From contig JAQVHD010000008.1 of NCBI GenBank assembly GCA_028696375.1, forward strand, positions 3,016 through 23,334: a stretch of DNA of 20,319 nt, read 5' to 3'. Shown piece after piece: positions 19,013 to 20,319 of this stretch. The stretch comes from Minisyncoccota bacterium. Lineage in GTDB: Bacteria > Patescibacteriota > Minisyncoccia > UBA6257 > JAAZHW01. The notes under the pieces are model-generated. The model saw nothing but the letters and a program-made list of their open reading frames with translations, had not been told where the DNA came from and ran no database searches. The position numbers and the translations under genes were made by a program. Each line of letters starts with the position of its first letter. The first letter of the stretch is position 1.

Positions 19013-20319
19013 CTATTTGGATTTTTCCCTGAATTCTTGCTTCATTTTCTCTTCTCTAGCCTTTCTCTCTGCTCGTTTTGTTAATTCTTTTTCTTCCAAT
19101 GTTTCAAATGTCTTCTTCAACATATCATTCTCATTAATTGCTGCGGAACCAATAGCATAGTTAGAAATAGTATCTAAGAGATGGAATTGGGCTTCTTCAT
19201 TATCTTTATAAAATTCGGTAATCACCTGATTTATATCTTCGCATAATTGGGCTGCATTCCGTTTGTTTGTTGCCACAAGAGAGCGGGCCATATCTTTTGG
19301 ATCGCCTAATTGAGCTTTATAACGCATAATACTGTCTCGGATCATCTTCATTTCTTCATAATGAGGACTATCCGGAGCAGGCAACTTCGGAATAGAAATG
19401 GCGGAAATGTCTGTATTCTTAAAGACTTCACTAGTAGCTTTTTCTAATTCATCTGGACCTTTCTTGGCTGCCTCCGTTAATCGTTTATCCCATTCTGGGT
19501 GAGCTTTCATTATATCACGATATTCTCCATGCATATGAAACTTCGGTAACAAGTTCATTGCATCGTCTCTAAATTTAAGATCAATGTCCCCACCGGTCTT
19601 TTTTACCAAAGCCGCAATAGCCGCAGCTTTTTCACGCTCTTTAATTGGCGAAGCGACAATTTTTTCTAATTCTGATTTATCAAGCACTTCATATTTTTTC
19701 ATCCTCTTTTGCTCCTCTGCCTGATCTCGTTTTTCAGCCGCAGCAATAGTTGCTCGACTCAAAGCGCCAACACCTGTTACTGCTCCTAATGTTTTCACTG
19801 CTGGCGGCGCCTTGGCTAAACCTTGCGACACTGCTTCAGCCGGTTTCCGTCCCGCCCTCAATGCTGCCAAAGTAGCTCTATTCTTAACGGCATTCCCTGC
19901 AGCCTTACCAGTTTTTTGAGCCAAACCTAAAGCAAACGCTGATCCTTTGTCTCCCATTTTTTGACCGGCAATCAAACCAGCAATGACGAGGCCAATTACC
20001 AAAGCTAATTGCATAATCGTCATAATGCTAAATAAGGTGCTGCCAGTAGCAGAGAAGAATGTTCCTTGAAAAGCCGGCATGTCTGATTGATTAATATAAG
20101 GTAGGTTGTTGGCTGTAGTTAGAGCCAAAAAGATGAAAAATCCCACTATTGGTGCAACAAAACACCACTTTAAGAAATTGCTCCACCACTGTTTAGCGTA
20201 AGTGCCAATCACCGGAATAGGCAAGATACCAAGTACCCAAGCCAAAGGCGCCAAAATTAATAATACCCAAAGCCAGAAAAGACGGATAAATAAAGTACCC
20301 ACTAATCCTCCTAAGGCAA
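19013..20319 (-). CDS. VirB6/TrbL-like polytopic membrane protein (N-terminus beyond the window)
   Basis: VirB6-type proteins form the inner-membrane channel of type IV secretion systems. The frame is open to the right edge: codons before the GTG at 20302 read ALGGLV and continue the membrane segment, so the gene starts outside the window. About 435 residues are visible. Counting from the GTG: membrane segments at about 4-28 (FIRLFWLWVLLILAPLAWVL), 42-62 (NFLKWCFVAPIVGFFIFLAL) and 88-115 (LFSIMTIMQLALVIGLVIAG). Then comes a Gly/Ala/Lys-rich stretch (GSAFALGLAQKTGKAAGNAV) and a long soluble charged domain (about 185-429), helical and ending in Lys/Glu-rich coiled coil. This large cytoplasmic tail fits extended VirB6 proteins. 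It is the first visible gene of the minus-strand cluster. Confidence 0.78.
   Translation of the reverse strand, partial: ALGGLVGTLFIRLFWLWVLLILAPLAWVLGILPIPVIGTYAKQWWSNFLKWCFVAPIVGFFIFLALTTANNLPYINQSDMPAFQGTFFSATGSTLFSIMTIMQLALVIGLVIAGLIAGQKMGDKGSAFALGLAQKTGKAAGNAVKNRATLAALRAGRKPAEAVSQGLAKAPPAVKTLGAVTGVGALSRATIAAAEKRDQAEEQKRMKKYEVLDKSELEKIVASPIKEREKAAAIAALVKKTGGDIDLKFRDDAMNLLPKFHMHGEYRDIMKAHPEWDKRLTEAAKKGPDELEKATSEVFKNTDISAISIPKLPAPDSPHYEEMKMIRDSIMRYKAQLGDPKDMARSLVATNKRNAAQLCEDINQVITEFYKDNEEAQFHLLDTISNYAIGSAAINENDMLKKTFETLEEKELTKRAERKAREEKMKQEFREKSK

Noticed and set aside
1..20319. parS site (TGTTTCACGTGAAACA-like) near the ParB gene
   Set aside because: Looked for by eye on both strands; no convincing match. 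A genome-wide motif search would settle it.
1..20319. CRISPR array, transposase or phage genes
   Set aside because: No regularly spaced repeats, no transposase or integrase motifs, no phage structural proteins.

Overview
The window looks like a piece of a Patescibacteria (Candidate Phyla Radiation, probably Parcubacteria-like) chromosome. The reasons are AT-rich DNA, short tightly packed genes, many small hypothetical proteins, a short Gram-positive-type YidC, and a VirB4/PrgI/VirB6-like secretion cluster with CPR-style unknown proteins between its members. The standard genetic code fits: TGA is used as a stop in the ATGA overlap at 13417-13420. The lineage is inferred from gene content, not from a marker-gene tree.

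Region by region. 1-919 (minus) is the start of secD, cut by the window edge. 920-1337 is intergenic and holds three copies of a short inverted/direct repeat. 1338-3986 (minus) carries thyX and an unusual single gene that joins a sugar-nucleotidyltransferase-like domain to an almost complete ParB. 4020-6864 (plus) is a run of tRNA-Leu(UAA), an AbrB-like regulator, tRNA-His(GUG) and five small proteins of unknown role, two of them membrane-anchored; several transcription units here are closed by clear terminators. 7003-8893 (plus) holds rny (RNase Y) and an HU-family protein. 9002-9571 (minus) is an ECF-type sigma factor, divergent from the conserved rpmH-rnpA-yidC-khpB block at 9644-11382. 11466-20319 (minus) is a nine-gene cluster read from the right edge leftward: VirB6-like membrane protein, a long Glu/Pro-rich protein, PrgI, a TraC/VirB4 N-domain-like protein, the VirB4 ATPase, a small membrane protein, a secreted beta-rich protein, a cysteine-rich VirB2-like pilin and a membrane-anchored propeller-like protein.

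How the genes fit together. The rpmH block and secD are protein-synthesis and membrane-insertion housekeeping; rny, rnpA and khpB act on RNA. The minus-strand cluster encodes an envelope-spanning type IV secretion-like machine; no relaxase or coupling protein is visible, so transfer of DNA cannot be claimed. Promoters can be read by eye at many units. Several place the start codon only 6-9 bases after the -10 box (ParB fusion, the 85-aa protein, rpmH, khpB), which predicts leaderless mRNAs, while other genes carry a strong AAGGAGG Shine-Dalgarno. The observation most worth following is the nucleotidyltransferase-ParB fusion: ParB is itself a CTP-using clamp, and here the usual N-terminal ParA-stimulating peptide is replaced by a nucleotide-handling domain.
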